NCBI RefSeq assembly: GCF_016429255.1 | Contig: NZ_JAELUG010000076.1 | Location: forward strand, 1 to 34,660 | From: Rhizobium sp. ASV8 | Lineage (GTDB): Bacteria; Pseudomonadota; Alphaproteobacteria; Rhizobiales; Rhizobiaceae | Reading direction: 5' to 3' | DNA length: 34,660 nt | Part shown: positions 8,596 to 16,548 of the stretch, one piece after another | Layout: every line of letters starts with the position of its first letter | Position numbering within the stretch: the stretch's first letter is position 1 | Program-made: the position numbers and the translations under genes | The notes under the pieces: generated by a model | Told to the model about the DNA's origin: nothing | The model's input: only the letters and a program-made list of their open reading frames with translations | The model's database searches: none

Positions 8596-9258
8596 TCACG
8601 CTGCGGCGAGGCCTTTCAGGCGGTCGACAACGGTTTCGGTATCTGTGGTCCAGCAATAGCCGGAATAGGCGCGAAGAGCGCCTTCATGGCGTTCCTGGCT
8701 ATAGGTGGCGCAGGCATCCGCAACCACGGTCACCAGATAGCCGCGGTCGGCGGCATCGCGCACGGCCATGTCGACGCACTGATCGGTCACGACGCCGGCG
8801 ATGATGAGATAGCGGGTGTTGAGGTTGCGCAGCACGTAGTCGATGTTGGTCGAGTTGAAGACGCCGGAGGATGTTTTCGGCAGGATGATCTCGTTGTCGA
8901 TCGGCTTCAGTGCGTCGATTACCTGGCCTTCCGGCGAACCCTTCGGTACGTGCATGTCGGAAAGCTTGTGATCGAGCGAGCGGTCGCGGCCGTCGAGCGT
9001 CAGGCTTTCGATGATCGTGTGCAGCACGTTGCAGCCGGCCTTGCGGGCCGCGTCGAGGATACGAACCTGGTTCGGGACCACCGTATCGCGCAGGCGACGG
9101 TGATAGTAGCTGTCGGCATCCTGGGGATGCGTCGGATCAAGGTTCGGCTCGCACCAGATGCGCTGCATATCGACAAAAAGCACGCTGGTCATGCCGGGTT
9201 CGTAGGCGCTGTCGCGCCGCAGCAGATCCTTGCCGTACTGTACTTCAATCATGCCCAT
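8596..9258 (-). CDS. Isochorismatase-family cysteine hydrolase
   Basis: This is a 220-residue single-domain hydrolase of the superfamily that includes N-carbamoylsarcosine amidase, nicotinamidase, biuret hydrolase and RutB. The catalytic triad is visible: Asp30 in FVDMQ, Lys128 in LPKTSSGVF and the nucleophile Cys161 in GVVTDQCV, with the usual cis-peptide valines before it. These features favour an amide or ureide hydrolase rather than true isochorismatase. The ATG at 9258 has GGAGG six bases upstream. It lies 45 bases after the RpiR-type regulator and 47 bases before the ligase gene, so it probably catalyses an early step on the compound brought in by the divergent importer. The substrate is unknown. 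Confidence 0.87.
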   Translation of the reverse strand: MGMIEVQYGKDLLRRDSAYEPGMTSVLFVDMQRIWCEPNLDPTHPQDADSYYHRRLRDTVVPNQVRILDAARKAGCNVLHTIIESLTLDGRDRSLDHKLSDMHVPKGSPEGQVIDALKPIDNEIILPKTSSGVFNSTNIDYVLRNLNTRYLIIAGVVTDQCVDMAVRDAADRGYLVTVVADACATYSQERHEGALRAYSGYCWTTDTETVVDRLKGLAAA

Positions 9259-9303
9259 GTCTGTCCTCCAAAGGAAATCTCGTTTCGTCGTTGTCGCGGG
9301 ATC

Positions 9304-10185
9304 TCACGTCCCGCTGCCGACTGCTGTGGTGTAGGCGTCTTCGGTAATGGCGTAGCTGCGGCGCAATTCTTCCATGCGTTCGATCCGCTGGCGGGATTGC
9401 GTTGCAAGCCGCGCGGTAAGGCCGGCAATCAGGGCTTCGGTCTGCGCGATAGCCGGGACCATCGTGTCGTAAGGCGACACCGTATCGACTGTTGACGTCA
9501 GAGTGACGGAGGCGAACTGCGCGATGGGCGAGAGCCATCGATCGGTGAACAGCACGATTTTTGCACCCTGCTTTGCCGCCTGCCGGGCAAAACGGATCGT
9601 ATCGTTCTGATAGCGCCGGTAGTCGTAAACGAAGAGGACGTCGCGCTTGCCGAAGTCGACCAGGTGGTCGACCTGATCGGCCTGTGAACCGTTGATCCAG
9701 CGAGTGTCCGGACGTAATTGCTTCATGTGGGCCCAGAGAAGCCCGGCCATGAAGCCGCTGAAGCGACCGCCGAGACAGTGAACCCTGAGATTGAGATCAG
9801 CGGCCATGTCGATCGCAGCCTCGAAATCGTGGGGCGGCAACATGTGCATCGACGATTCCAGCGCGTGAATGCTGGCGCCCATGAAGTACTGATAGAAATT
9901 TTCCTGTTCGAGCGAGGGCTTGCGGGTGTCGAGCATCGACAGTGGCGAACTCATGCGTTCCTGCACTTCGTCGAGCAGCGCGGCCTGGAATTCCGCATAG
10001 CCCTCATACCCCAACTTGTTGGCGAAACGTACGACCGTCGGGTTGCTGACGTCGGCTGCCGCGGCGAGATTGGCCACGGTATTGAGCGCGGCCGCCGGAT
10101 AGTTCGACAGCAGCTGCCGGACGATCTTGAGTTCGGCGCGGGTAAAATCGATGCCCCCTTCGGTGAGGCGATCTCGAATGGTCAC
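9304..10185 (-). CDS. MurR/RpiR-family transcriptional regulator (HTH plus SIS)
   Basis: This is a DNA-binding regulator with an N-terminal winged helix (about 1-75; ALNTVANLAAAADVSNPTV is the helix-turn-helix region near 33-51). A C-terminal SIS domain (about 130-260) normally senses a phosphorylated sugar or another small ligand. At 293 residues it is standard length. The start is GTG (10185-10183) with GGGGAGA six bases upstream. It heads the catabolic operon on the minus strand and faces the importer operon starting at 10354, so it probably controls both from the shared 168-base spacer. In several rhizobial systems such regulators control amino acid or amine catabolism rather than sugars. 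The ligand is unknown. Confidence 0.88.
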   Translation of the reverse strand: MTIRDRLTEGGIDFTRAELKIVRQLLSNYPAAALNTVANLAAAADVSNPTVVRFANKLGYEGYAEFQAALLDEVQERMSSPLSMLDTRKPSLEQENFYQYFMGASIHALESSMHMLPPHDFEAAIDMAADLNLRVHCLGGRFSGFMAGLLWAHMKQLRPDTRWINGSQADQVDHLVDFGKRDVLFVYDYRRYQNDTIRFARQAAKQGAKIVLFTDRWLSPIAQFASVTLTSTVDTVSPYDTMVPAIAQTEALIAGLTARLATQSRQRIERMEELRRSYAITEDAYTTAVGSGT

Positions 10186-10353
10186 TTCCTATCTCCCCCT
10201 GCGATCGGCGTTGGTCCGCTGATCTTCATTTTGTTACATTATTGCTATCAGTCAACAGAAATTGAAACAAGATTGACATATTGATTTTCTCGACTAACGT
10301 TTGTTGCGGGAACGGCCCAAAAAACCTGGGTCTAAAAAATCGGGAGAATTCTG
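10186..10353. promoter_or_regulatory. Divergent promoter region between regulator and importer operons
   Basis: This AT-rich spacer separates the minus-strand RpiR operon from the plus-strand importer operon. TTGTTACA (10231-10238) and TGAAACAA (10263-10270) form an imperfect inverted repeat 24 bases apart, a reasonable operator candidate. A TTGACA at 10273-10278 could be a plus-strand -35 box, but the matching -10 (TAACGT, 10295-10300) is poor. The promoter calls are tentative. Confidence 0.45.
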
Positions 10354-12234
10354 ATGGTGCGCATAAGGCGCGGGACCGTCGTCGGGATCATTGCGACGGT
10401 GCTCCCTCTGGTCATTGCGACCCTCGCGGCGGCAGGCCTCTTTCCGGGAGGCGGCGAACGGTTGGTAACGCTTTTCCTGATCTACGTCGTCGCCGTGATT
10501 GGTACATCCGTCTATAGCGGCAATTCCGGTATCATCTCGTTCGGCAATACCGGCTTCATGGCGATCGGCGCCTATGCTGCCGGGCTGCTGACCATCAGCC
10601 CGATCATACAGAAAACGGCCCTGCCGCATCTGCCGGCTTGGCTGACGGGATGGGGGCTACCGTTCATTCCAGCCCTTCTCGTCGCTCTCGTCGTCGTGGC
10701 GCTGGTGGCGATTGCGATTGGTGTTCCAGTGGCGCGGCTTGCCGGATCGTCGGCCTCGATCTGCACGCTCGGCTTTCTGGTGATCGTCCATGTCGTGCTT
10801 GTCGCGTCGAGCGATTTCACCCGCGGCAGCCAGACCTTCTTCGGCATACCGCGTGCGGTGAACATCTGGATGGCGTTGCCCTTCGCGATCATTGCCGTGG
10901 CGATTGCCCGCATCTACCGCGATTCAAGTGCGGGCATGAAGCTGCGCGCCTCGCGTGAGGACGAAATCGCCTCCACCGCTGTCGGCGTGAATGTGCGGCT
11001 GCATCGTTTTCTCGCCTGGGTTCTCGGCGCCGTTCTGTCCGGCGCGGCCGGGGTGTTGCTCGGTCATTTCATCGGTGCCTTCTCGCCGAAAGATTTCTAC
11101 TTCAACCTGACCTTCCTGTTGCTCGCCATGTTGATCCTCGGCGGCATCACCACCGTTTCCGGCGCTGTCATCGGTACTGCGGTCATCATGGTGATCGTCG
11201 AATTGCTCAGGAAGCTCGAAGGCGGCGTCGATCTTGGCTTTTTTTCCTTGCCGACCGTCTTCGGCCTGACCGATATCGGCATTGGTTTGGCGATCCTGCT
11301 GGTGATGTATCGCCTGCAGGACGGCCTTCTCGGGGTGCGCGAGATCGACGAGCAGCTGCCGTTCCTAAAACGCCTGGCTGCCGGGAAGGCGCCGTCGGCC
11401 ACAAGGCCCGCCACAACGGAAGCAGCCAGCATTGAAGGCGACGTGCTGCGGGTGGAAAATGTCGGCAAGCGGTTTTCCGGGCTCGTTGCGCTCGAGGATG
11501 CCAATTTCGAAGTTCGTCCGGGCCTCGTCACCGGCCTGATCGGCCCGAACGGCGCCGGCAAATCGACACTGATCAACAGCATCTCCGGCGTCGTGCCGCC
11601 ATCGACCGGACGGGTGACCGTCGGCGGCGTCGATGTCGCCTCGCTGCCGGTTCATCGCGTGCCGATCGCCGGCCTTGCGCGTACCTTCCAGAATATCCGC
11701 CTCTTCAAGAACCTGACGGCGCTGGAAAATGTCACGGTTGCCGCAAGCGCGGTCGCGCGCGATGGCGCGGATCCCGTCGATCTTGCCCGCGAAGCGCTCT
11801 TTGAGGTTGGCCTCGGCGACGTCGCCGACCAGCTGGCGGGGACACTCTCTTATGGTGCGCAGCGTCGTCTCGAAATTGCCCGCGCTCTGGCCCTGAAGCC
11901 CCGCTATTTGCTGCTCGACGAGCCGGCCGCCGGCATGAACCCTGCGGAGACGATGGAATTGATGGCCGTGCTGGACCGGATCCGCACGAAATATCGTCTT
12001 GGCCTCCTCGTGGTCGAGCACGACCTCAAGCTCATCATGCGCCTGTGCGATGTCGTCGTGGTCCTGAACAAGGGGCAGCAGATCGCCATCGGTACGCCGG
12101 CCGAGATCCAGTCGAATCCTGCTGTCATCGAGGCCTATATCGGCCGTCGTCGCTCAACGGCAAAGCACGAGCCACCCAAAACCGAGGCACCTTTACTCAA
12201 TCTCGATCCGCATACGAGCGGCAAGACAGCATAA
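10354..12234 (+). CDS. Branched-chain-type (HAAT) ABC importer: fused permease-ATPase (LivM-LivG)
   Basis: This 626-residue fusion joins a LivM-like membrane subunit to a LivG-like ATPase. The first about 340 residues hold many hydrophobic segments with the LivM block around SGNSGIISFGNTGFMAIGAY (about 56-75). After a short polar linker the ATPase domain (about 365-600) carries Walker A GPNGAGKST (about 397-405), a QNIRLF Q-loop segment, signature LSYGAQ, Walker B YLLLDEP and the switch histidine in VVEHDLKL. The start follows GGGAG eight bases upstream. Separate LivM and LivG chains are the textbook case, but such fusions occur in several alphaproteobacterial HAAT systems. It is the first gene of a four-gene operon and energises uptake together with the second ATPase at 13507. 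The substrate is probably an amino acid, amide or urea-like compound. Confidence 0.9.
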   Translation: MVRIRRGTVVGIIATVLPLVIATLAAAGLFPGGGERLVTLFLIYVVAVIGTSVYSGNSGIISFGNTGFMAIGAYAAGLLTISPIIQKTALPHLPAWLTGWGLPFIPALLVALVVVALVAIAIGVPVARLAGSSASICTLGFLVIVHVVLVASSDFTRGSQTFFGIPRAVNIWMALPFAIIAVAIARIYRDSSAGMKLRASREDEIASTAVGVNVRLHRFLAWVLGAVLSGAAGVLLGHFIGAFSPKDFYFNLTFLLLAMLILGGITTVSGAVIGTAVIMVIVELLRKLEGGVDLGFFSLPTVFGLTDIGIGLAILLVMYRLQDGLLGVREIDEQLPFLKRLAAGKAPSATRPATTEAASIEGDVLRVENVGKRFSGLVALEDANFEVRPGLVTGLIGPNGAGKSTLINSISGVVPPSTGRVTVGGVDVASLPVHRVPIAGLARTFQNIRLFKNLTALENVTVAASAVARDGADPVDLAREALFEVGLGDVADQLAGTLSYGAQRRLEIARALALKPRYLLLDEPAAGMNPAETMELMAVLDRIRTKYRLGLLVVEHDLKLIMRLCDVVVVLNKGQQIAIGTPAEIQSNPAVIEAYIGRRRSTAKHEPPKTEAPLLNLDPHTSGKTA

Positions 12235-12254
12235 CAATCCAGAGGAGAATAATA

Positions 12255-13409
12255 ATGAAATCGGCAATGAAGGTTCTTTTCCTGTCAAGCGCGCTTGGCG
12301 CCATGGCACTTCCGGCTCTGGCAGACGATCTCGTGGTCGGCCTGGCCACGGCGCAGACCGGCACTCTCGCCCCTTACGATCAGCCGTCGCTCAAGGGCCT
12401 GCAGATGGCGGTCGACGAGATCAATGCGGCTGGCGGCATCGCGGGCAAATTCCCGATCAAGCTCGTCGCCAAGGACACTCGCTCGGATGCCGGGCAGACA
12501 GCTCTCGTTGCACAAGAGCTTGTCGATCAGGGCATCAGCATCCTGATCACGCCGTGCGATGCCGATCCTTCGATCGCAGCCGGCCAGATCACCCAGGCGG
12601 CACATATCCCGACCTTCTCGTTCTGTGCGACGACACCGACCATGCCGCTGGCGGTCGGCGATTATATGTTCGGAAACTATCCCGCGGACAACGTTCAGGC
12701 CGCCGTTCTCGCAGGCTACGCCAAGGACAAGGGCTTCAAGAAGGCCTACATTCTGAAATCGCCGGACACCGCCTATACGCTGAAACTGCCGGAATATTTT
12801 GCCACCAGTTTCAAGGCAAAGGGTGGCGAGATGGTTGGCGAAGGCACTTTCGCCATGGGCCAGCAGGACTTCAGCGCCGAGGTGACGAAGATCAAGGCTC
12901 TGAACCCGGCACCCGACGTCATCATGACGGCTGCCTATGAGCCTGATTTCCCGGCCTTCATCCGCCAGCTGCGTGGTGCAGGCGTCAACACGCCGATCCT
13001 CGGCAGCGATGGGATCGATTCACCCACGACATTCGGCCTTGGCGCGCTTGTCGACGGTGTCGTCTTCACCACCGCCGGCTTTGCTGTCGACGGCAGCCCG
13101 CTCGCCGCCTTCAACGCGAAATACAAGGCGAAGTTTGGACAGGACCCGGATACGGTCTACATCGCCAATGGCTATGATCTGGGCAAGGTCATCGAAGCGG
13201 CCGTTACCAAGGCCGGCAGCGTCGAGCCGACGGCAATCCGCGATGCGGTCGCCTCTCTTGAAGGCGTAAAGGGCGTGACCGGCGCCATTACCTATGCCGG
13301 CACCAAGGGAATGCCGCTGCGTTCGGTTTCGCTGGTCCGCATCGATGGCGGCAAGCGTTCGCTGGTCAGCCAGGGTGTCCCGAACGCTGCGGATGTTCCT
13401 TCCCCGTGA
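12255..13409 (+). CDS. Periplasmic binding protein of the HAAT importer (LivJ-like)
   Basis: This is a periplasmic ligand-binding protein of type I fold (Peripla_BP_6). It is 384 residues. The N-terminal 23 residues form a clear signal peptide ending ALPALA before Asp-Asp. The mature part begins with the family's LVVGLATAQTG strand and has the AVDEINAAGGI helix typical of LivJ/UrtA/AmiC relatives. The ATG at 12255 is preceded by AGAGGAGA, a strong ribosome site; an in-frame upstream extension lies inside the fusion gene and lacks the signal peptide, so I reject it. It sits 20 bases after the fusion gene. A long hairpin follows the stop (13416-13450) before the next ATPase gene. The ligand cannot be named from sequence. 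Confidence 0.9.
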   Translation: MKSAMKVLFLSSALGAMALPALADDLVVGLATAQTGTLAPYDQPSLKGLQMAVDEINAAGGIAGKFPIKLVAKDTRSDAGQTALVAQELVDQGISILITPCDADPSIAAGQITQAAHIPTFSFCATTPTMPLAVGDYMFGNYPADNVQAAVLAGYAKDKGFKKAYILKSPDTAYTLKLPEYFATSFKAKGGEMVGEGTFAMGQQDFSAEVTKIKALNPAPDVIMTAAYEPDFPAFIRQLRGAGVNTPILGSDGIDSPTTFGLGALVDGVVFTTAGFAVDGSPLAAFNAKYKAKFGQDPDTVYIANGYDLGKVIEAAVTKAGSVEPTAIRDAVASLEGVKGVTGAITYAGTKGMPLRSVSLVRIDGGKRSLVSQGVPNAADVPSP

Positions 13410-13415
13410 TCTGGA

Positions 13416-13450
13416 TGACGTGCCCGCGGAGTTTTGCCGGGGGCACGTCA
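13416..13450 (+). promoter_or_regulatory. Intercistronic stem-loop after the binding-protein gene
   Basis: TGACGTGCCC (13416-13425) pairs perfectly with GGGCACGTCA (13441-13450) around a 15-base loop containing TTTT. It starts seven bases after the binding-protein stop. There is no U-run after it, so it looks more like an mRNA-stabilising or partial-attenuation element than a full terminator. A short palindrome, AACGAATTCGTT (13455-13466), follows. Confidence 0.6.
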
Positions 13451-13506
13451 CCGAAACGAATTCGTTCAATGGCTCAGGCGCAGCGGCTGCGGCAAGGATT
13501 TGCCCG

Positions 13507-14244
13507 ATGATGATGAGTAGAATTTCCGACCAGGACCCCTTGCTTGAAGTGAGCGGGCTAAAGGTTGCCTATGGCCCCGTCGAGGCTCTGAAGAGTGTCG
13601 ATCTCCAGGTTCGCAAGGGCCAGATCGTAACCTTGCTTGGCGCAAACGGCGCCGGCAAGAGCTCGACCCTCAATGCGCTTGTCGGCCTCGCCGCGAAGAA
13701 GGCCGGCAAGGTGACATTCGGAGGCAAGGACATTTCCGCACTTCCGCCTGAGACGATCGTCCGCATGGGCATGACGCTTACGCCGGAGGGAAGGCGCATC
13801 TTTCCAAGCCTCAGCGTCGACGAGCATCTTCTTCTCGGCGGCGCCATGCATAAGGGGCGAGGGGCCATCGATGCCGTGCGCGAAGACATGCTGTCGCGCT
13901 TCCCGATCCTGAAGGAGCGTTTGCATCAAAAGGCGGGATCGCTGTCCGGCGGCGAGCAGCAGATGCTGGCCATTGCCCGCTCGATGATGTCTTCGCCTGA
14001 TCTTCTGCTGCTGGACGAGCCGTCGCTCGGTCTTGCCCCGCAGATCGTCGACCAGATCTTCGAACTCATCTCGGGTCTGCGCGAGCGCGGGCTGACGATC
14101 CTGCTCGTGGAGCAGAACGTCTCTCTCTCGCTTGAGATCGCCGATAGCGGTTACGTGATGGCCAATGGCAGGATCGTACTTTCGGGCTCTGCGGCCGACC
14201 TTCGCAATTCCACTGAAATCCAGGGCGCCTATCTGGGCGCCTGA
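13507..14244 (+). CDS. ABC importer ATPase (LivF-like)
   Basis: This is the second ATPase of the HAAT importer, partner of the LivG-like half of the fusion protein. It has 245 residues, normal for LivF. Walker A is LLGANGAGKSS (about 43-53), the Q-loop region carries TPEGRRIFPSLSV typical of LivF, the signature is LSGGEQQMLAIAR, Walker B is LLLLDEPSLGL and the switch histidine is replaced by the family's VEQN. Three consecutive ATGs (13507, 13510, 13513) are possible; AAGGA lies about eight bases before the first. An open frame reaching back to 13294 runs through the binding-protein gene and the stem-loop and is rejected. It ends 21 bases before the permease gene. Confidence 0.9.
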   Translation: MMMSRISDQDPLLEVSGLKVAYGPVEALKSVDLQVRKGQIVTLLGANGAGKSSTLNALVGLAAKKAGKVTFGGKDISALPPETIVRMGMTLTPEGRRIFPSLSVDEHLLLGGAMHKGRGAIDAVREDMLSRFPILKERLHQKAGSLSGGEQQMLAIARSMMSSPDLLLLDEPSLGLAPQIVDQIFELISGLRERGLTILLVEQNVSLSLEIADSGYVMANGRIVLSGSAADLRNSTEIQGAYLGA

Positions 14245-14265
14245 CCGGCAAAGGGACTTCATCTC

Positions 14266-15153
14266 ATGGACATGTTTCTGCAGCAGCTGGTCAACGCGCT
14301 CAGCCTCGGCGGCACCTATGCGCTTCTGGCACTGGGTCTTGCCGTCGTCTTCTCGATCATGGGTCTGATCAACTTCGCCCATGGCGAGCTTATGACGGCG
14401 GCCGGGTATGGTCTCTGCTTTGCGTTGATCGTCGGCCTACCTTTCGGCGTGGCAATCATTGTGGCCCTGGCGGTCGCGATCGTGCTTGTGCTCCTAATGG
14501 AGCGCACAGCCTTCCGGCCGGTTCGCGGGGCGAGCGGCACCACCCTGCTTCTGACCAGCTTTGCCGTCAGCGCTATCCTGCGCGTGCTCTTCCAGAATTT
14601 CGTTTCGGCTCGCCCGAAGCCAGTTCCGATGCCGATGAGCCTTTCCGGTACGATCGAGATTGCCGGGCTGCATATCGGTATCATCCAGGGCATTTCGATC
14701 CTGGTGACCTTCATCATGTTGGCGGGGCTGAACCTCTTCTTGCGGACCACTGTGCTTGGCCGGGCCATGCGCGCGGCCTCCGAGGATTTCGCTATCGTGC
14801 GGCTCATGGGTATCCGCGCCAATGCGGTCGTCGCCACTGCCTTTGCGATTTCGGGCCTTCTGGCTGGCGTTGCCGGCATTCTCTGGGTGGCGCAGCGCGG
14901 CAGCGTCGATCCGCTGATGGGCTTCCTGCCGGTGCTCAAGGCCTTCATCGCCGCGATCATCGGTGGCCTCGGCAGCCTTTCGGGTGCCGTTGCCGGCGGC
15001 TTCCTGCTCGGCTTTATCGAGGTGTTTCTCCAGGCCTATCTGCCGGACAGTCTGCTGAGTTATCGCGATGCCTTCACCATCCTGCTCGTGATCGCGGTTC
15101 TGCTGTTCGCGCCGCAGGGGCTGCTTGCCCGCAAGACGATCGTGAAGCTCTGA
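14266..15153 (+). CDS. ABC importer permease (LivH-like)
   Basis: This is an inner-membrane permease of the BPD_transp_2 family, 295 residues with about eight hydrophobic helices. The N-terminal block LVNALSLGGTYALLALGLA and the following GLINFAHGELMTAAGY are classic LivH sequence. A GGLGSLSGAVAGGFLLG segment near 240-256 matches the family's C-terminal coupling region. It pairs with the LivM half of the fusion at 10354 to make the membrane channel. It is the last gene of the operon, starting 21 bases after the LivF-like ATPase with an AAAGGGA ribosome site. A short hairpin with a GAAA loop (15148-15167) overlaps its stop codon. Confidence 0.9.
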   Translation: MDMFLQQLVNALSLGGTYALLALGLAVVFSIMGLINFAHGELMTAAGYGLCFALIVGLPFGVAIIVALAVAIVLVLLMERTAFRPVRGASGTTLLLTSFAVSAILRVLFQNFVSARPKPVPMPMSLSGTIEIAGLHIGIIQGISILVTFIMLAGLNLFLRTTVLGRAMRAASEDFAIVRLMGIRANAVVATAFAISGLLAGVAGILWVAQRGSVDPLMGFLPVLKAFIAAIIGGLGSLSGAVAGGFLLGFIEVFLQAYLPDSLLSYRDAFTILLVIAVLLFAPQGLLARKTIVKL

Positions 15154-15167
15154 TCGAAAGATCGGAG
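15148..15167 (+). terminator. Stem-loop overlapping the LivH stop codon
   Basis: CTCTGATC and GATCGGAG form an eight-base stem (one G-U pair) closed by a GAAA tetraloop. It spans the permease stop codon and has no U-run, so it may be a 3'-end stability element rather than a true intrinsic terminator. Confidence 0.4.
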
Positions 15168-15255
15168 CCTCGCTTCGCCGATAGTCCGCACCGCACATGG
15201 TCGAAGGCCTTGCGCCGCCAACCGCGTCTTCTTCCTCAGCCGACGAGGCTCATAC

Positions 15256-15286
15256 TGCGTGAACGGCTGAGGTCCCTGTTCACGTA
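15256..15286. terminator. Stem-loop at the convergent 3' ends
   Basis: TGCGTGAAC (15256-15264) pairs with GTTCACGTA (15278-15286), nine pairs with one wobble, over a 13-base loop. It lies between the plus-strand importer operon and the minus-strand SnoaL-like gene and overlaps the latter's stop codon. The position fits a two-way transcription barrier, but neither strand has a U-run. Confidence 0.4.
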
Positions 15287-15654
15287 GCCGCCGGCAACGC
15301 GTCAAAGAATAGATGGATTTCCGCAATCCTGCCATTGGTCGCGATCACGACATCCGTGCCGGCATATGCGGGTGGCGCACCGGGCGGGCCAGAAACCCAT
15401 TGGACGCGCCCGGATCGCCCGTGAAGAACTTCGGGGGCTCGCAAGACCGTGTATTGAAAGTCCGGATGTGTGGCACGGATCACGCCGGCGACGCGCACGA
15501 TCTCGTCGCGTCCGCGGGTGACGCCGTTTGGTTCGTAGAATACGGCATCTTCCGTGAAGATTTCTTCCGCTGTGGCACGACGACGGGCGTCGTCACCTTC
15601 ACCGAAAATCTCGTGAAGATTGCGGGTAAGCAGGGTGGCGATATCGTAGGGCAT
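15280..15654 (-). CDS. SnoaL-like / NTF2-fold small protein
   Basis: This 124-residue protein has the look of a SnoaL-like, nuclear-transport-factor-2 cone fold, which often binds or isomerises small hydrophobic substrates. It shows the typical pattern of an N-terminal helix, a FTEDAVFYEPNG strand-turn (about 34-45), GRDEIVRVAG, a THPDFQYTV strand and a late G-R-I-A-E-I-HLFFD strand. I choose the ATG at 15654 because GGAG lies seven bases before it; a longer frame up to 15906 runs inside the dehydrogenase gene. It follows the dehydrogenase by 28 bases, so they are co-transcribed. No catalytic residues can be assigned with confidence. It may act on the same substrate as the dehydrogenase. Confidence 0.78.
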   Translation of the reverse strand: MPYDIATLLTRNLHEIFGEGDDARRRATAEEIFTEDAVFYEPNGVTRGRDEIVRVAGVIRATHPDFQYTVLRAPEVLHGRSGRVQWVSGPPGAPPAYAGTDVVIATNGRIAEIHLFFDALPAAT

Positions 15655-15682
15655 GGTTTTTCTCCATTGAAAGGATGAGCGG

Positions 15683-16435
15683 TCAGATCTGCACATGGCC
15701 GCCATCGACGAAGAGCTCGATGCCGTTGATGAAGCTTGCATCTTCGGAGGCCAGGAAGAGCACCGCCTTGGCGATTTCTTCTGGCTTGCCGATGCGACCG
15801 ATGGGGATTTGTTCGGCGAGATAATTCTTCGTGCCCTCAGCCTGATCGCCGCCCCCGAAGAGTTCGTTGAGGCCCGCGGTTTCTGTGACGCCGGGGCTGA
15901 TCGCATTGACCCGGATGCGGCGGTCTTTCAGGTCGAGGATCCAGTTGCGGGCGAAGCTGCGGATCGCCGCCTTGGTAGCGGAATAAACGCTGAAGGCCGG
16001 AGTGCCGGAAATGCTTGTTGTCGAGGAAGTGAGGATGATCGACGCGCCGTCGCGTAACAGCGGCAGCGCCTTCTGAACGGTGAACAGGGTTCCCTTCACG
16101 TTGGTGTCGAAGGTCTTCTGATAGTGGTCTTCCGAGATTGCCCCGAGCGGAGCGAATTCGCCGCCTCCCGCATTGGCAAAAACAATGTCGATGCTGGAAT
16201 GCTTCTGCTGTACGGCGTCGTAGAGGCGATCGATATCGGCGAGACGACTCATGTCGCCCTGTATGCCGGTGATGCGGCCGCCGATTTCCCGGACGGCGGC
16301 GTCCAGCGTTTCCTTGCGGCGACCGGTGATGAAAACCGAGGCACCTTCGGCAGAAAAAGCTTTCGCAGTGGCGAGACCGATGCCGCTCGTGCCGCCCGAT
16401 ATCACCACAACTTTGTTTGCGAACCTGTTTGTCAT
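15683..16435 (-). CDS. Short-chain dehydrogenase/reductase (SDR)
   Basis: This is a classical SDR of 250 residues that oxidises or reduces an alcohol/ketone with NAD(P). The cofactor glycine motif SGGTSGIG lies at 13-20 and the NAG structural motif at 88-90. The catalytic Ser is near 138 (ILTSS), Tyr151 and Lys155 are in YSATK, and the C-terminal FVDGG is present. An Arg pair after the second strand (TGRR, 37-40) favours NADP(H). The ATG at 16435 follows AAAGGAG. It is divergent from the LysR gene, which probably controls it, and heads a two-gene unit with the SnoaL-like gene. The substrate cannot be predicted. Confidence 0.92.
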   Translation of the reverse strand: MTNRFANKVVVISGGTSGIGLATAKAFSAEGASVFITGRRKETLDAAVREIGGRITGIQGDMSRLADIDRLYDAVQQKHSSIDIVFANAGGGEFAPLGAISEDHYQKTFDTNVKGTLFTVQKALPLLRDGASIILTSSTTSISGTPAFSVYSATKAAIRSFARNWILDLKDRRIRVNAISPGVTETAGLNELFGGGDQAEGTKNYLAEQIPIGRIGKPEEIAKAVLFLASEDASFINGIELFVDGGHVQI

Positions 16436-16548
16436 TGCGTTTCTCCTTTGTAGCGGCGTGTTCGTCCGTCGAAAAAGAGCATGTCAGTAGAACGATGATG
16501 CTAACAGTCGGCAATTATGATACTTAGCGTTCTGAAAAAGGAACGATG
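16436..16548. promoter_or_regulatory. Divergent SDR/LysR control region with a 12-base direct repeat
   Basis: This short spacer separates the dehydrogenase and LysR genes. The 12-mer GAACGATGATGC occurs at 16490-16501 and again at 16541-16552, where the second copy contains the LysR start codons. The spacing of 51 bases is about five helical turns. It could be an operator pair, an accident, or a duplicated start region. Confidence 0.4.
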
